This document shows positions 5,061 to 6,237 of a stretch of DNA of 6,237 nucleotides, one piece after another. Every line of letters starts with the position of its first letter. Positions within the stretch are counted from its first letter, which is position 1. Location of the stretch: contig JAISYW010000009.1 in assembly GCA_031269645.1 (NCBI GenBank), positions 1-6,237 on the forward strand. Reading direction: 5' to 3'. Both the position numbers and the translations under genes were made by a program. Origin of the DNA: Holosporaceae bacterium (lineage in GTDB: Bacteria; Pseudomonadota; Alphaproteobacteria; UBA3830). Under the pieces are notes generated by a model. That model made no database searches, had not been told where the DNA came from, and worked only from the letters and a program-made list of their open reading frames with translations.

Positions 5061-6038
5061 ATGGCGTTAACTCTTTTGGGACATGGAAAAAACGAAACTT
5101 TACTTGCGCACCATATCGTCGCAGACAAAATTTTTCCGACCTGGATATTTAAAGGACCATTCGGAGTGGGTAAAGCTTCGCTTGCCTATAAATTCGCCAA
5201 ACGCCTTCTATCAGATGTCGCACCCGCAGATGATTTACAAATAAATTACGACGATCATGTAGGAAAGCTAGTGGATTTAAGAATTCATCCTGATTTTTTT
5301 GTGTTAGAACAGGATGACGCGTCAATTGACGACGTACGTCATCTGTTGGCAAGAGTCAGAAAAACTCCAGCTTTATCCAAACGACGAGTAGTAATTCTAG
5401 AAAATTTCTCAAATTTAAACAGAAACATATATAATTCATTGCTCAAAATTTTAGAAGAGCCGCCGGAACATGCGGTTTTTATTTTGATTTGTACCAATAT
5501 TGGAATGATTCCTAAAACGTTATTATCTCGGGCTGCCAAAATCAATTTTAATCCAATCGATAATTCGTTAGTAAAAAAGGTTCTAGAAAATATGAAGATC
5601 GAAAATGCAGAAGATTTGGCCAGATTATCGAACGGATCTGTCGGTTATGCTTTATATCTGTGCGCTAACGACGGCATTGATATCTATAATGGCATTTTAC
5701 AAAATTTTTCAGACGGCAACTATAAGAAGGCGTTGAAAAACATAATAACGAATAATTTATGCAGTAATTTTATGATTATAAAAGAGAGTATTTTGAGGAT
5801 TTTAAAAATATACGCGGACATATTAAATAATGTCGATGACGAAAGCTGCGAAAGAGAAAAACTGATTCTTCAACGAAATATTAATCTAGACAACGTATGT
5901 GTCGAGAAAGAAATCAAAAAGATTTCGGAACTAATTTCGTTGATAAATAAGACGGAATCAATGATGCTCGACAAAAATGCGGTTGTTATGTGTGTGTTTG
6001 AAACTTTTTTTGCGAATTTTGCGAAAGCTGCTTCATGA
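5061..6038 (+). CDS. holB: DNA polymerase III delta' subunit (clamp loader)
   Basis: Non-catalytic subunit of the clamp-loader complex that helps open and place the beta sliding clamp at primed sites during replication. It is 325 residues. Near the N-terminus, LLGH (5-8) and the TWIFKGPFGVGKASLA block (27-42) match the delta' opening; the P-loop GPFGVGKA has Ala where an active ATPase has Ser/Thr. The Walker B region VVILENFSNLN (110-120) lacks the DE pair, as expected for a subunit that does not hydrolyse ATP. NSLLKILEEPPEHAVFILI (125-143) is the most conserved family block, with sensor 1 at ICTN (143-146). LLSRAAKI (154-161) is the SRC motif with Cys replaced by Ala and Arg kept. The cysteines of the enterobacterial zinc module are absent around 55-80, although the IHPDFFVLE segment is kept. 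The C-terminal half is divergent and helical. There is no Shine-Dalgarno at the ATG. The stop overlaps the recR start, so the two are probably co-transcribed and coupled. Confidence 0.92.
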   Translation: MALTLLGHGKNETLLAHHIVADKIFPTWIFKGPFGVGKASLAYKFAKRLLSDVAPADDLQINYDDHVGKLVDLRIHPDFFVLEQDDASIDDVRHLLARVRKTPALSKRRVVILENFSNLNRNIYNSLLKILEEPPEHAVFILICTNIGMIPKTLLSRAAKINFNPIDNSLVKKVLENMKIENAEDLARLSNGSVGYALYLCANDGIDIYNGILQNFSDGNYKKALKNIITNNLCSNFMIIKESILRILKIYADILNNVDDESCEREKLILQRNINLDNVCVEKEIKKISELISLINKTESMMLDKNAVVMCVFETFFANFAKAAS

Positions 6039-6237
6039 ATCCAGACATAGAAGTGCTAATCCAAAAAATCTCGAGATTACCAGGACTTGGGCCGCGATCT
6101 GCCAGGCGTATCGTCATACATTTATTGAGAAATCGCGAACAGATATTGGAGCCAATTTTAATGAGTCTAAAAAACATCTCCGAAAATGCGAAAATATGTC
6201 CTATTTGCTACAATATAGACGTTTTTTCAGACGTTTG
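6035..6237 (+). CDS. recR: Recombination mediator protein RecR, 5' part (3' end outside window)
   Basis: RecR works with RecF and RecO to load RecA on single-stranded gaps, in the cytoplasm. Only the first 67 codons are visible. The N-terminal helix-hairpin-helix DNA-binding motif is clear: ISRLPGLGPRSARRIVIHLL at residues 12-31. The zinc-finger start follows at Cys55 and Cys58 (CPICYN); the frame then leaves the window in a codon beginning TG, which could be the third cysteine. The ATG at 6035 overlaps the holB TGA (ATGA), and the family N-terminus fits this start. There is only a weak GCGAAAG ahead, so translation is probably coupled to holB. RecR genes often follow dnaX and ybaB; here the partner is another clamp-loader gene. 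Confidence 0.93.
   Translation, partial: MNPDIEVLIQKISRLPGLGPRSARRIVIHLLRNREQILEPILMSLKNISENAKICPICYNIDVFSDV

Overview
The window is AT-rich (roughly 35-38% GC by eye) and carries six protein genes, four complete and one cut at each edge. It looks like a chromosomal segment of a Gram-negative bacterium, most likely an alphaproteobacterium and possibly a host-associated one. That assignment is an inference. It rests on the low GC, a DNA polymerase III delta' subunit without the zinc-binding cysteines seen in the enterobacterial protein, and divergent but intact housekeeping proteins. No rRNA, tRNA, CRISPR array, insertion sequence or attachment site was recognised.

Layout from left to right. 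The 3' part of a family 8 glycosyltransferase gene runs on the + strand up to 697; its true start lies before the window. It converges on a three-gene minus-strand series: transketolase (2894-4837), an FkbM-family methyltransferase with an N-terminal membrane segment (1878-2780), and an unrecognised exported or membrane-anchored helical protein (750-1712). The gaps between these three genes are 113 and about 165 bases. Each contains a plausible stem-loop plus U-tract, and promoter-like or ribosome-binding signals, so the three may be separate units rather than one tight operon. On the right, a 223-base divergent intergenic region separates transketolase from holB (delta' subunit). holB overlaps the start of recR by four bases (ATGA), and recR runs off the window.

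Functionally there are three blocks. The first is cell-surface glycan work: the GT8 enzyme, possibly together with the FkbM methyltransferase. The second is central carbon metabolism: transketolase of the pentose phosphate pathway. The third is DNA replication and repair: HolB in the clamp loader and RecR in RecFOR gap repair. The least explained part is the FkbM and unknown-protein pair. Both start with a short basic stretch followed by one hydrophobic segment, so both may be sent to the envelope or outside the cell. I saw no convincing new multi-gene system; the points worth checking are listed as findings.
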